The notes under the pieces were generated by a model, which searched no databases, had not been told where the DNA came from, and worked only from the letters and a program-made list of their open reading frames with translations. Positions 63,377 to 64,000 of a stretch of 64,000 bases of DNA are shown one piece after another. Source of the DNA: Acridotheres tristis (Eukaryota > Chordata > Aves > Passeriformes > Sturnidae); assembly GCA_037013685.1 (NCBI GenBank), contig CM072890.1:310001-374000 (forward strand), read 5' to 3'. How positions within the stretch are numbered: position 1 is the first letter of the stretch; every line of letters begins with the position of its first letter. The position numbers were made by a program, and so were the translations under genes.

Positions 63377-64000
63377 ATTTGAAGAGAGTGAGTTCTTTTC
63401 CAATTTTCCCATTCCTTTATCAGCTTTGATGCATATAGATGTAGCCCTAATTTTGGGTTGGTATGGTTGCCTCACATTAAATTATTTAAGCAAAACGGTC
63501 TCTGTTAAGAAGGGAAGGCTTTTTAATGTCATTTTACTTCTGTTGTTAAATAGATTATTCTGACCATTAGCAAACTAAAATGCAGTTACTTCTGAGAGAT
63601 TCATACCTGTCAGAAGTCTGAGAAACTAACTAATAATGATTTATTTATGAAAGGATTTTAGATGGATTATTTTCTAATTTTAAGATACCTGTGCCAACAG
63701 ATGTTCGTGCTTTTCTTTCTCTATTGAGCTAACCAGCTATGAATATCCAAACATTTTGTTTTAGTGCTCTGTTAAGGGCACTAAATAATCAATATATTTT
63801 GCTTTTGTGTTTTTTCTCTTCCGTCTGCCACCTCCAAGTCTGTTCTCCTCAGAGTCTGGTAAGCTCTGTGAGCTTTCCAAGTGGCAAGCCTTCATTGCTA
63901 TGATACATTAATTGGTCTCTCCTTAGAGGACGGGCTTATTTAAGGACATCCTCCACTAAAGCTTCCTGCACCAGCTGGGGTGGAAGACTCGGCTGCCTAG

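Larger units (their letters stand above)
60070..64000 (-). other. KCNC1: Probable 3' untranslated region of KCNC1 (Kv3.1), running off the window
   Basis: In human and other vertebrates KCNC1 lies tail to tail with SERGEF a few kilobases away, so a - strand KCNC1 3' end is expected here. The sequence is AT-rich and non-coding. It contains - strand AATAAA hexamers (TTTATT on +) at 60091, 60219, 60303, 60405, 61321 and 63640, the first four within 320 bp. It also holds long A/U-rich runs. No potassium-channel peptide was found on the - strand up to 64000, so the coding part must lie beyond the right edge. The call rests on synteny and UTR character, not on recognised coding sequence. Confidence 0.5.

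Noticed and set aside
1..64000. A previously undescribed multi-gene system
   Set aside because: Only one coding exon is supportable; the rest is intronic, UTR, repeat or intergenic sequence. No gene cluster exists in which such a system could reside.

Overview
This is a vertebrate nuclear window, almost certainly from a bird. It is about 43% GC by impression, gene-poor and rich in intronic or intergenic sequence. The main clade clue is a solo LTR at 36119-36580 whose two ends match a retroviral LTR family I know from bird genomes. There are no prokaryotic operons, CRISPR arrays or compact gene clusters. I did not find an undescribed coding system.

Only one protein-coding segment can be supported. 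It is the terminal coding exon of SERGEF (DelGEF, an RCC1-repeat protein) on the + strand at 51386-51552, with its acceptor site, stop codon and a likely 3'UTR running to about 53.4-53.6 kb. Everything upstream (1-51385) is best read as part of the long last intron of SERGEF; no other RCC1-like exon was recognised by eye. In human and other vertebrates SERGEF and KCNC1 (Kv3.1) lie tail to tail. The right end fits this: 60.07-64.0 kb looks like the long 3'UTR of KCNC1 on the - strand, with several - strand AATAAA signals close together. No KCNC1 coding sequence was identified, so that call rests on synteny and UTR character.

Most of the notable structure is tandem repeat. The arrays are: a GTGGGGACAGCAG minisatellite (1-841); four 25-bp repeats (9381-9480); a 538-bp nearly pure purine tract (10589-11126); a G/T-only tract with an 11-G run (12781-12948); a 19-bp triplicate (16733-16788); a 1.16-kb minisatellite with a 125-bp higher-order unit (28008-29166) beside a CpG-dense patch (29160-29720); a 537-bp C-rich 9-mer array (30484-31020); a 0.9-kb GAGCAGATCCTGTGCTG array (38806-39723); and exactly twelve 11-bp units, each with a CACCTG E-box (44953-45084). 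Several arrays stay open in multiple frames on both strands and create long low-complexity ORFs that are not credible genes.

Interspersed elements are sparse: the degraded solo LTR, one good and one weak MIR-like SINE relic, and a pair of related 42-bp fragments 1.56 kb apart. The rest of the intron and the 53.6-60.1 kb intergenic gap contain nothing recognisable beyond short homopolymers and microsatellites.
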